Assembly: GCA_020629285.1 (NCBI GenBank)
Contig: JAHDDP010000016.1
Span: 1 to 64,000, forward strand
DNA length: 64,000 bases
Source of the DNA: Maribacter sp.
GTDB lineage: Bacteria > Bacteroidota > Bacteroidia > Flavobacteriales > Flavobacteriaceae
Reading direction: 5' to 3'
Of this stretch, positions 23,214-32,226 are shown piece by piece (the first letter of the stretch is position 1; each line of letters starts with the position of its first letter). A program made the translations under genes and the position numbers. The notes under the pieces were generated by a model. It was not told where the DNA came from and made no database searches. It saw only the letters and a program-made list of their open reading frames with translations.

Positions 23214-26200
23214 ATGACGGAAATGTTCAAAAAAATATTCTTCTCTACACGTTTAATGTCCATCCTATTTATCGTTTTTGCAACAGCAATGGCATTCGGT
23301 ACCTTCATTGAAAGTTGGTACAGTACAGAAACTGCACGAATTTGGATTTATAATGCATGGTGGTTTGAAGTAATCATGGTATTCTTTGTAATCAACTTTA
23401 TTGGTAATATCTCTAAGTACCGTCTACTGAGATTAGAGAAATGGCCGGTTTTGGTGCTGCATTTATCTTGGGTGTTGATTATAATTGGAGCTTTTGTAAC
23501 GCGTTATATCAGTTTTGAAGGTATGATGCCAATACGTGAAGGGAATACGGAAAAAGTATTCTATTCTGATAAAACGTATCTAACAGTTTATGTTGATGGT
23601 GAAATTGAAGGTGAAGCACGAAGAAAGATTTTAGAGGATGATTTAATTGTTACTCCGGAAGCTATAAAGTCTAATTTGCCTTGGAGTGCGGACTTCAATG
23701 GTCAAGATTTTGAGATTTCTTACGTCGATTTTATAAAAGGAGCCAAGCAAGGTTTGTTGCCAGATGAAAATGGAACAAAATTTCTAAAGATTGTTGAAGC
23801 AGGTGACGGTGAACGCCATGATCACTATCTGGAAGATGGTAAGGTAGCCAGTATACATAATGTACTTTTTGCACTGAATAATAATACAGATGGCGCCATC
23901 AATATTATGACCACAGATTCGACGTACCAAATTAAAGCTCCTTTTGAAGGAAATTTTATGCGTATGGCAGACCAATTTCAAGGGTTGTTAGTGAAAGACA
24001 GTCTGCAGCCATTGCAGTTGCGTTCATTATATAATACTGCTGGTATGCAATTCGTAATTCCTGATTCTGTTACACAGGGTTCTTATGGTATTGTTGAAAT
24101 TCCTACTGCAGAGAAAACCAAAATGGATCAAGATGCGATTGTCTTTGATGTTACCGCTAACGGTGAAACAAAACAAGTTAAGCTACTTGGTAGCAAAGGT
24201 CCTTCAGATTTTAGTGATAAGGTAAATGTAGGCGGACTCAATTTTTCAATTAGATATGGTTCAAAAGTCTATGAGTTGCCTTTTGGAATAAAGTTGAACG
24301 ACTTTATCGCAGAAAAGTATCCTGGCACCGACAAAGGGTATGCTTCATTTATGAGTAGAGTAACTATTGAAGATGAAAGACCTTTTGACTATGATATTTT
24401 TATGAACCATGTTTTAGATCACCAAGGATATCGTTTTTTTCAATCAGGTTTTGATCCCGATGAAAAAGGAACAACCTTATCTGTAAATCATGATTTTTGG
24501 GGAACATGGATAACTTACATTGGTTACTTTCTTTTATACATAGGGTTAATGGGGATTATGTTTTTCGGTAAAACCCGTTTTAAAGATTTAGCGGATTCTT
24601 TGGATACATTAAAAGTAAAGAAGAAAAAAATGTTTGGGGTAATAGCCGTTTTAATGGCATTCTCGTTTTCTTCTTTTGCACAAGAACAACATACACCAGA
24701 GGAAGGACATCAACAAGCACCAAGTAAAACACAAATAGATTCTTTACTTGAAGCTAGTATGGTCAGTAAAGAGCATGCCGATAAATTTGGTAAGCTGGTC
24801 ATACAAGATGAAGGTGGTCGTATGAAGCCTATTAACACATTTTCATCAGAACTACTTCGTAAGCTAAGCTTAAAAGACACGTATTTGGGCTATACATCTG
24901 ATCAGATTTTACTTTCTATGATGATGAATCCTGCGGTTTGGTATAATACGGAGTTCATTGCCCTGGATAAAAAATCTCAGAATGATAGTATTAGAAAAAT
25001 TATAGGTATTCCTTCTGGTCAAGAATATGTAAAGGCTACTGATTTCTTTGATAAAAAAGGGCAATATAAATTAGAGCCTTTTTTAAGAGAAGCAACGGCT
25101 ACCAATAACCCAAATAAATTTCAGCAGGATTATAAAGATGCAAATATGAGATTAGGTCTGCTGAATCAGGCTTTAGGTCAAGATATCGTTAAGATATTTC
25201 CATTATTAGATGATGAGAATAATAAATGGATTTCCGCTGTTGAGTATAGAGGGGGTCAGTATGAAATAAGAGATTCGCTGTATTCTAATTTTGTAAAAAA
25301 TGCAATGCCGTATTATTTAATGACCTTAGGTAAAGCACAACAAAGCGGAGATTATGCTTCTGCAGATAAACTATTGGCTGCATTTCATCAAAATCAGCTT
25401 AACCATGGTAGCGAAGTACTGCCTTCTCAGCAGAAAGTAGATCTTGAGGTAATCTATAATAAACTTAACATTTTCAATAGGTTATATCGGTTTTATGCGC
25501 TAGTTGGTTTGTTGATGTTTTTTACCTTAGTCTTTCAAATATTTAAAGATCGTTCTATTTGGCGCGTGGCCATATATTTCTTTAAAGGGACTATTATGCT
25601 ATTATTCTTGTGGCATACTGCCGGTTTGGTGATGCGTTGGTATATCTCTGGTCATGCCCCTTGGAGTGATGCCTATGAAAGTATTTTATATGTTGCTTGG
25701 GCTACTATGGGTATTGGTTGGGCTCTTGGTCGAAAAAGTGATATGACATTTGCTGCCTCTGCTTTTGTGACATCTATGCTTTTATGGATAGCACACCAAA
25801 GTTGGGTTGATCCATCAATAGGAAATCTAGTTCCCGTTTTAGATAGTTATTGGTTAATGATACACGTTGCCGTTATCGTAGGTAGTTATGGTCCTTTGAC
25901 AGTTGGTATGATATTAGGTTTGGTATCATTGATTTTAATGGTACTGACTACTGAAAAGAATAAAAAGCGAATGGCAATCAATATAAAAGAATTGACCATA
26001 ATCAATGAATTGGCATTGACAACAGGGCTTGTCATGCTTACCATAGGTAACTTCTTAGGCGGTCAATGGGCAAATGAAAGTTGGGGTCGTTATTGGGGCT
26101 GGGATCCAAAAGAGACCTGGGCATTGATTTCCATTATGATTTATGCTTTTGTAATTCACACACGACTAGTACCAGGCTTAAGAGGTAAATGGACTTTTAA

Positions 26201-26393
26201 TTTTATGAGCGTTGTTGCCTTTGGTAGTATTATGATGACCTATTTCGGAGTTAATTTTTACTTAGTAGGTCTGCATAGTTACGCAAGTGGAGCACAGGTA
26301 ATAACACCAACATTTATATACTATTTGGTTGCAGGAGTGCTAGTGTTAGGTGGTATCAGCTATTGGAGATATAAAGTTAATTATAGCAAGTAA
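23214..26393 (+). CDS. ccsBA: CcsBA-type cytochrome c biogenesis protein (ResB-ResC fusion)
   Basis: A 1059-residue system II haem-export and cytochrome c synthase. The N-terminal ResB/CcsB part has helices near 10-95, a large periplasmic region and a helix near 430-455. A second hydrophobic segment (FGVIAVLMAFSFSSFA) begins another extracytoplasmic stretch. The C-terminal ResC/CcsA part carries the tryptophan-rich haem motif WANESWGRYWGWDPKETWAL. It supports the c-type cytochromes in this window (42746-44584 and 49074-49559). Start is ATG 23214; an ATG three codons on is also possible. It stands alone, divergent from the DUF2520 unit. Confidence 0.93.
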   Translation: MTEMFKKIFFSTRLMSILFIVFATAMAFGTFIESWYSTETARIWIYNAWWFEVIMVFFVINFIGNISKYRLLRLEKWPVLVLHLSWVLIIIGAFVTRYISFEGMMPIREGNTEKVFYSDKTYLTVYVDGEIEGEARRKILEDDLIVTPEAIKSNLPWSADFNGQDFEISYVDFIKGAKQGLLPDENGTKFLKIVEAGDGERHDHYLEDGKVASIHNVLFALNNNTDGAINIMTTDSTYQIKAPFEGNFMRMADQFQGLLVKDSLQPLQLRSLYNTAGMQFVIPDSVTQGSYGIVEIPTAEKTKMDQDAIVFDVTANGETKQVKLLGSKGPSDFSDKVNVGGLNFSIRYGSKVYELPFGIKLNDFIAEKYPGTDKGYASFMSRVTIEDERPFDYDIFMNHVLDHQGYRFFQSGFDPDEKGTTLSVNHDFWGTWITYIGYFLLYIGLMGIMFFGKTRFKDLADSLDTLKVKKKKMFGVIAVLMAFSFSSFAQEQHTPEEGHQQAPSKTQIDSLLEASMVSKEHADKFGKLVIQDEGGRMKPINTFSSELLRKLSLKDTYLGYTSDQILLSMMMNPAVWYNTEFIALDKKSQNDSIRKIIGIPSGQEYVKATDFFDKKGQYKLEPFLREATATNNPNKFQQDYKDANMRLGLLNQALGQDIVKIFPLLDDENNKWISAVEYRGGQYEIRDSLYSNFVKNAMPYYLMTLGKAQQSGDYASADKLLAAFHQNQLNHGSEVLPSQQKVDLEVIYNKLNIFNRLYRFYALVGLLMFFTLVFQIFKDRSIWRVAIYFFKGTIMLLFLWHTAGLVMRWYISGHAPWSDAYESILYVAWATMGIGWALGRKSDMTFAASAFVTSMLLWIAHQSWVDPSIGNLVPVLDSYWLMIHVAVIVGSYGPLTVGMILGLVSLILMVLTTEKNKKRMAINIKELTIINELALTTGLVMLTIGNFLGGQWANESWGRYWGWDPKETWALISIMIYAFVIHTRLVPGLRGKWTFNFMSVVAFGSIMMTYFGVNFYLVGLHSYASGAQVITPTFIYYLVAGVLVLGGISYWRYKVNYSK

Positions 26394-26463
26394 AAAGGAT
26401 ATGTAATAAGAAAGCTTTTGGAAATTCCATGAGGCTATTTTATTTCTAGTAGTTTGTGAAAAT

Positions 26464-27735
26464 TTAGTTTTGACTATCAAGTAAATCCATAAGTTCTTCA
26501 GCTGCTACCTTGCCTTTTTCTTTTAAGAAATCTCTAGGGGTATTATCACCCAACTCAAAGACAATGGCAGGCATACCGTGATTTACATAAAAGTAATTAC
26601 GGGATACCATGGTTGGTTTAATAGCTGTAGAAGGTTTTACATTTGTAAGTTTTTGAGGAAGTCTATTAGTGATGTTATTAATCCAGTCAAAAACAATTTT
26701 TCCTTTTTCACCGGTAATCGTAGTGTCAATAGGGTAGTAGATATCGTCCCATGTAGAGTGAAAATCTGCACCAAAGACAAATTCATAACCTTCAGATTCT
26801 TTTTTTACTAAAAAGTCCCTAACACTTCTTGTTTCTGGTTGATTGAAATCTTGCCAATCTCTGTTCAAATCTATTCCGCCCGTATTATGGCGCCAATGAC
26901 CGTTATCTACACCATCAGGATTCATTAATGGCACAACAAATAAGTCATAGTTATCTCTAAATTTTTGAGCTTTTGGCGAGTCTCCGCTTAAAGTTTCAAC
27001 AAATGATTTCATTGCTAGAAATCCGGTAACTTCTGGAGGGTGTTGCCTAGAAATAACCATAACAGCTTTTTTGTGTTCTCCGTCGCTGATTTCCATCAAG
27101 TTCATGGCTCTTTGCTCTCTACTTTTTCCAATTTCATAGGTAGCTATAAAAGGTTTGGTAGCTAAAGAATCTATCCACTTTTTTACTCGTGTAGAACCGT
27201 AAAGTTCTTGGGCGGTAATGAATATAGGCTTTTCGCTAATATCTATTTTTATTTCTACAATCTCTGGTACAGCCTTAATACCGAAATCACCCGTTCCTTT
27301 ATTTATACCTGTGAAATTGGTACTATCTAACTGAGTAAAATTCTCACCATCAGTACTTATTTTAGGGTAATACCTACTTCTAGAGTCTTGGTAAGTCATT
27401 TTAATGGTGATGGTTTTTGGCGTTTTTGACCAAACTTTAAATGCATACCACGGACTTACGTTTACCGGAGTATTTTCAGCGGTTATTAAGGCAGTGTAGT
27501 GATTATTTCCGTCAGCTGTTATTCCGTTCAATCGTCCGCTTTCAAAGTCATTGCTAAAAAATGTAGTTTCATTGTCAAACGTCCAAATGCCTTTCCATTG
27601 TTTTTGTACAGGTTTGGATAATGTGGATACAACAGCGCTTTTACCCTGACCTTGATAACCTTGGGCAACGGGTTTCTGATTTTTACATGCAATTATGAAT
27701 ATTATAAGAAGTGCTGTATAGAATACTTTTTTCAT
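26464..27735 (-). CDS. M14 family zinc carboxypeptidase lipoprotein
   Basis: A 423-residue zinc peptidase with a lipoprotein signal (FIIAC, Cys about residue 17). An N-terminal beta-rich domain (about 45-190) precedes the M14 domain: SRQHPPE (His and Glu zinc ligands), VVPLMNPDGVDNGHWR, GGIDLNRDW, ADFHST (third zinc His) and VFELGD (catalytic Glu). This places it with exported M14 carboxypeptidases of flavobacteria; the substrate is not shown. It is monocistronic and divergent from the trans-sulfuration enzyme gene. Confidence 0.9.
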   Translation of the reverse strand: MKKVFYTALLIIFIIACKNQKPVAQGYQGQGKSAVVSTLSKPVQKQWKGIWTFDNETTFFSNDFESGRLNGITADGNNHYTALITAENTPVNVSPWYAFKVWSKTPKTITIKMTYQDSRSRYYPKISTDGENFTQLDSTNFTGINKGTGDFGIKAVPEIVEIKIDISEKPIFITAQELYGSTRVKKWIDSLATKPFIATYEIGKSREQRAMNLMEISDGEHKKAVMVISRQHPPEVTGFLAMKSFVETLSGDSPKAQKFRDNYDLFVVPLMNPDGVDNGHWRHNTGGIDLNRDWQDFNQPETRSVRDFLVKKESEGYEFVFGADFHSTWDDIYYPIDTTITGEKGKIVFDWINNITNRLPQKLTNVKPSTAIKPTMVSRNYFYVNHGMPAIVFELGDNTPRDFLKEKGKVAAEELMDLLDSQN

Positions 27736-28015
27736 GTTTAGAATATCTGTTAGTTCGAGTCCTAGTAAGTTTGTATTATAAATCTATCAACTAAAAATGA
27801 AAAATTTCTATGTTTGTTGGTAAATTTATGAAGTATTCGATATTTCTTAATTCATCTATTCATTTATTGAGGTATTCGTGAAATCGATTTTTTTTGAAAG
27901 GTTCAGGCTAATTGAAAGACATAAATAGAGATTTTAAAATTAGAGTATCTGTAAAGTAGAATAAGATTCATTTACATTCTAATTCCTTACCTTTATTTTC
28001 TATAATTAATTGCAC

Positions 28016-29167
28016 ATGAATTCGAATAAAAAAGGCTTGAATACCATATGTACCCATGTGGGTGAATTAGATGATAAGCAACACAAAGGAGCGGTATCTC
28101 CTTTATATATGAGTACATCTTATGCTTATGAAGATGTCGATATAAAGCGTTACCCAAGATATTTTAATACGCCTAACCAAGAAGGTCTTTGTAAAAAAGT
28201 AGCGGCTTTAGAGCATGCGGAATCGGCTCTTATTTTCGGTAGCGGAATGGCAGCTGTAAGTACGGCAATGTTAGCTTTTTTGAACTCAGGAAATCATGTG
28301 GTTCTACAACAAACGCTTTATGGAGGCACTTATAACTTGGTTAACGAAGAGTTTTCTAAATACGGAATAGAATATTCATTTACCGAAGGTTGGAGTGCCG
28401 AAGCTTTTGAAGCCCAGATTAAAGAGAATACAAAAGTTATTTATATAGAAACGCCATCTAATCCTTTACTAACAATTACAGATTTAGAAGCTGTTGCTAC
28501 GATAGCAAAAAAGCACGGAATAATAACTTTAATAGATAATACATTCGCTAGTCCTGTCAATCAAAACCCTATAGATTTTGGTATCGATGTAGTTATCCAT
28601 AGTGCTACAAAATATATGGGCGGTCATTCTGATATTTGTGCAGGTGCTGTTGCTTCGACTACTGAAAATATGGAGCGCATATTTCATTTAGCTAAAAATT
28701 TTGGTGGTAGCTTAAGTGATTATACAGTGTGGTTATTGGAAAGAAGTATGAAGACCATGGGTATTCGTGTAAGAGCTCAGAATGAAAATGCTATGGCAAT
28801 GGCTCATTTTCTAGACGATTTGCCTGATATTAAAAAAGTATACTACCCCGGTTTAGAAGCTCACCCCGAACATATGTTAGCAAAAAAACAAATGAAAGGT
28901 TTTGGTGGTATGTTGTCTTTTGAATTGAAAGAAAATTTAAATTCTTCTAAGCTCTCAAAAGCTTTGAATTTAATAAAACCATCTATGAGTCTTGCAGGTG
29001 TTGAGAGCACTATTATCTCACCTACCCAAACATCGCACGCCTTAATGAGTGCAGAAGTTAGGGCTGAGCAAGGTATTGCTGACGGATTAATCCGTTTCTC
29101 TGTCGGTATTGAAGAAGTAGAAGATTTAAAGGAAGATATTTTACAGGCTATTGCACAAATAAAATAG
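28016..29167 (+). CDS. PLP-dependent trans-sulfuration enzyme (Cys/Met metabolism family)
   Basis: A 383-residue member of the Cys/Met metabolism PLP family (cystathionine gamma-synthase, gamma-lyase, methionine gamma-lyase). It has the N-terminal LNTICTHVGE and SPLYMSTSYAY, the SGMAAVSTAM loop, and SATKYMGGHSD with the PLP lysine. The exact reaction is not decided by sequence. The start is ATG 28016; a TTG at 28010 only adds two residues. It lies 26 bases before bshB1 on the same strand and may supply cysteine, the residue added last in bacillithiol synthesis (inference). Confidence 0.92.
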   Translation: MNSNKKGLNTICTHVGELDDKQHKGAVSPLYMSTSYAYEDVDIKRYPRYFNTPNQEGLCKKVAALEHAESALIFGSGMAAVSTAMLAFLNSGNHVVLQQTLYGGTYNLVNEEFSKYGIEYSFTEGWSAEAFEAQIKENTKVIYIETPSNPLLTITDLEAVATIAKKHGIITLIDNTFASPVNQNPIDFGIDVVIHSATKYMGGHSDICAGAVASTTENMERIFHLAKNFGGSLSDYTVWLLERSMKTMGIRVRAQNENAMAMAHFLDDLPDIKKVYYPGLEAHPEHMLAKKQMKGFGGMLSFELKENLNSSKLSKALNLIKPSMSLAGVESTIISPTQTSHALMSAEVRAEQGIADGLIRFSVGIEEVEDLKEDILQAIAQIK

Positions 29168-29193
29168 TAGGTATAAATTACAAATAGCATATA

Positions 29194-29910
29194 ATGAAGT
29201 TGGATATTTTAGTATTTGGAGCGCATCCTGACGATGCAGAATTAGGGGCAGGTGGTACTATAGCCAAAGAAATAGCTCTAGGTAAAAAAGTAGGTATCGT
29301 TGATTTAACGCGTGGTGAGTTAGGTACAAGAGGTTCTGCCGAAATACGTGATCAAGAAGCTGCCGCGGCCGCGAAAATTTTGGGTGTTGCCGTTCGAGAG
29401 AATTTAAGGTTCAGAGATGGTTTTTTTATAAATGATGAGTCTCATCAATTAGAAATTATTAAAATAATCAGAAAATACCGCCCAGAAAAGGTTTTGTGCA
29501 ATGCTGTTGACGACAGACATATAGATCATGGTAAGGGAAGTAAATTGGTCAGTGATGCATGTTTTTTAAGTGGTTTAAGACGTATTGAAACCCAAATAGG
29601 AGAGGAGCACCAACAAGAATGGAGACCAAAATTGGTATATCATTATATTCAATGGAAAAATAGTACTCCTGATTTTGTGGTAGATATCAGTAATTATATA
29701 GACGCTAAGACTGATGCTATTTTAGCATATCGTTCTCAATTTCATGATCCTAATAGTAATGAACCGGAAACGCCTATAAGTAGTAAAACCTTTATAGAGA
29801 GTGTACACTATAGGGCTAAGGATTTAGGTAGACTTGTTGGAGTAGATTATGCAGAGGGTTTTACGGTAGAGCGTATGGTTGCCGTAAATTCTTTGGATGA
29901 TTTGATTTAA
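29194..29910 (+). CDS. bshB1: Bacillithiol biosynthesis deacetylase BshB1
   Basis: Removes the acetyl group from GlcNAc-malate to give GlcN-malate, the second step of bacillithiol synthesis. The 238 residues of the PIG-L/LmbE fold carry GAHPDDAELGAGG (zinc ligands His11, Asp14), the segment LTRGELGTRG, and DDRHIDHGKGS. It is distinct from the large exported PIG-L protein at 17042. Its stop codon shares 4 bases with the stop of the opposite-strand kinase gene. bshA and bshC are not in the window. Confidence 0.92.
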   Translation: MKLDILVFGAHPDDAELGAGGTIAKEIALGKKVGIVDLTRGELGTRGSAEIRDQEAAAAAKILGVAVRENLRFRDGFFINDESHQLEIIKIIRKYRPEKVLCNAVDDRHIDHGKGSKLVSDACFLSGLRRIETQIGEEHQQEWRPKLVYHYIQWKNSTPDFVVDISNYIDAKTDAILAYRSQFHDPNSNEPETPISSKTFIESVHYRAKDLGRLVGVDYAEGFTVERMVAVNSLDDLI

Positions 29911-31997
29911 GCGGATTCCTTGTATCTTTTTTGTATTCTTGGTATGGTAAAGTAAAAACTAGAGCCTTTGCCTATAGCGCTATGAACCCATATTTTACCA
30001 TTGTTTTTCTCCACCATTTCTTTGCAAAGTGACAGACCCAAACCGGTACCTTTTTCGTTATTTGTACCGTAGGTGGTGTGGTTAGAGTCTTTTTCAAATA
30101 GTTTGCCAATAATATCTTCTGACATGCCCATACCATTATCTTTTACGTATACCTCACACGTTTTGATTTTTTGTATGGCGCCGATAATAATTGTTCCATT
30201 ATTTGGTGTAAACTTTAGAGCATTGCTCAAAAGATTTCTAATAATAATATCTATTTGGTTGGGATCGGACCAAATTTGACAATTAGGTTCGATTCTGTTG
30301 ACCAATGAAATTGATTTTGATTCGGCAATTTCAGATAATAAGGCTATATTTTCTTCTACTATACAATCTAAATTTGTGACCGCATGTTTCGTTATTGAGC
30401 CATTTAACTGTGTTTGTCCCCATGATAACAGATTATTAAGGGTAAATGATATCGTATCGATGTCAACTTTTAATTTAGGTACGAAATTCAAGAATTCATC
30501 TTGCGTCATCTCTCCTTCTTTAAATAATTTTAAAAGACCTTGAAATGCCCCGATCGGACCTCTTAAGTCATGACCGATTATTGAGAATAGTTTATTCTTG
30601 GTTTGGTTTAATTCATTTAAATAAGCCTGTTTTTCTTCTAGTGCCGTTTTTTTGCTTCTTAGCTCTAAATTTAATTTTTTCTGTTCTTGCTCATTTCTAT
30701 ACACTATGAACGTTATAATTATAAATATCAATAGTAAAATTACAAATACATAAATATATATTTTTTGCTGTGCTAGGGCTTTTTCATTTTCAATAATCAA
30801 TTTCTGCTTTTGTTGGTCGTATGCAACTCTAGTTTTAAGCATGTTCAATGCTTTTTCGTTACTAATAGCTGAAAGAGATTCGTATGTGGTTTGATAGATT
30901 TCATGATACCATAAAGATTTTTCAAAATCATTTTTATTTTTGAAAATCTTCGACAAATTATGCGCACTATTTTTTATACCAAATCTTAGACCTATTTTTT
31001 TAGAAAGGTTGAACGCTTCAAAAGCATAAATTTCTGCTAAGCTATCTTTCTCGATATTTAGATAAGCCTCTGTCATTCCGTTCAGAAGGTCAATTTTACC
31101 GCGATCATCTTCAATTTCTTGGTGCAATAATTCACTTTGTTTATACCAATACAGTGCCCAATTGTTTTTGTTTTTTTTAAGGTAGATTTTTCCTTTAATT
31201 TCATAACAGTAAGCTAGCCATTCTAATATTTTCTCTTTTTCAAAAGTTGCTATACTTATATTAACGTTATACATGGCATAATCCAGCTTATTCATATCGG
31301 CATAGGTAGATGCTATGTTACTAAGGGTTTCCGCTAAAAAAATTGGGTTGCCTATTTCTTCATGAATATTTTTAGATCGCTGTAAAAATACCATTGCTTG
31401 TTCATAATCTTTTTGTTCTAGATATAGATGTGCTATGTTATCGTTTACTATAGAGATTATGTTTTTATAATCATGTTTTTCTGCAATCTCAATGGTAGCC
31501 AAATACCATTTCAATGCTTTAGAATATTCACCTTTGTAACCATATTCTTTGGCTAGATCGCTTAATGATTTTGCTTTTAAAAATGACTTTTCATGCTTGT
31601 CTGCAAGTTTGTAGGCTTTTGTATAATTAGTTATGGCCAAATCTATCATTCCTTTATCTGAGTAATAACCAGCTAAGGCATGGTAAGAATCTATTTCTCC
31701 ATTAATAAACGAAGCTTTTTTGCTCAGTTCTAGACTCTCTTGACTAAGAATCATTAAACTATCTAAGTTGTGAAAACGATATTGATCAGCTAAATAGAGC
31801 AAGTTATTAATGTACAGCGTGTCTTTAGAATCAAAATTGGTAGATTTTTTTATGCTTTTAATTTTGCTTAAAAGTGTTGTACGACTAGAATCTTGAGTTT
31901 GTGCGATATTAGATTTCGGATTAAACAATAAGCATATAAACGCACAACCTAATATTAGGTTGTTGCGTAAAGATTGTTTGAAAATTTTAAATTTCAT
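29907..31997 (-). CDS. TPR sensor histidine kinase (first of a tandem pair)
   Basis: A 696-residue kinase with a signal peptide or N-terminal helix, several TPR units (about 60-390), a transmembrane segment (about 412-432), a short coiled coil, and a kinase core. The core has the His box SIIGHDLRGP, N box NLLSNALKFTPNNG, G1 DNGMGMS and G2 GTGLGL. TPR domains outside the membrane and a kinase inside suggest sensing of an envelope signal. No response regulator gene is nearby, so its partner is elsewhere. It shares the NLL-WG-TQ segment after the His box with the next gene and is clearly a paralogue. Confidence 0.9.
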   Translation of the reverse strand: MKFKIFKQSLRNNLILGCAFICLLFNPKSNIAQTQDSSRTTLLSKIKSIKKSTNFDSKDTLYINNLLYLADQYRFHNLDSLMILSQESLELSKKASFINGEIDSYHALAGYYSDKGMIDLAITNYTKAYKLADKHEKSFLKAKSLSDLAKEYGYKGEYSKALKWYLATIEIAEKHDYKNIISIVNDNIAHLYLEQKDYEQAMVFLQRSKNIHEEIGNPIFLAETLSNIASTYADMNKLDYAMYNVNISIATFEKEKILEWLAYCYEIKGKIYLKKNKNNWALYWYKQSELLHQEIEDDRGKIDLLNGMTEAYLNIEKDSLAEIYAFEAFNLSKKIGLRFGIKNSAHNLSKIFKNKNDFEKSLWYHEIYQTTYESLSAISNEKALNMLKTRVAYDQQKQKLIIENEKALAQQKIYIYVFVILLLIFIIITFIVYRNEQEQKKLNLELRSKKTALEEKQAYLNELNQTKNKLFSIIGHDLRGPIGAFQGLLKLFKEGEMTQDEFLNFVPKLKVDIDTISFTLNNLLSWGQTQLNGSITKHAVTNLDCIVEENIALLSEIAESKSISLVNRIEPNCQIWSDPNQIDIIIRNLLSNALKFTPNNGTIIIGAIQKIKTCEVYVKDNGMGMSEDIIGKLFEKDSNHTTYGTNNEKGTGLGLSLCKEMVEKNNGKIWVHSAIGKGSSFYFTIPRIQKRYKESA

Positions 31998-32226
31998 GTA
32001 GACTGCTTATTGTGCGAGTCTAAAAGTATAGCAGAAAGATAGTTTGATGTAATAAATGTTGTGAAATGCTATTTCTTGTGTGTTTTATCGTTTCTAACGT
32101 GTAGTTTGTCGATGTTTTTACTTTTTACAAGTAAAATATTAACGTAAAGGGTGTAATAATAATGGATGATTTAAATGGTGATAATAAGTGATTTAGAATT
32201 ATATAAATACGAATTAACTTACTTTT

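Noticed and set aside
32116-32136. Eight-base-pair stem TTTTACTT/AAGTAAAA between the two kinase genes, considered as a terminator
   Set aside because: AT-only character, about 90 bases past the stop and no T run after it on the minus strand; too weak to call.
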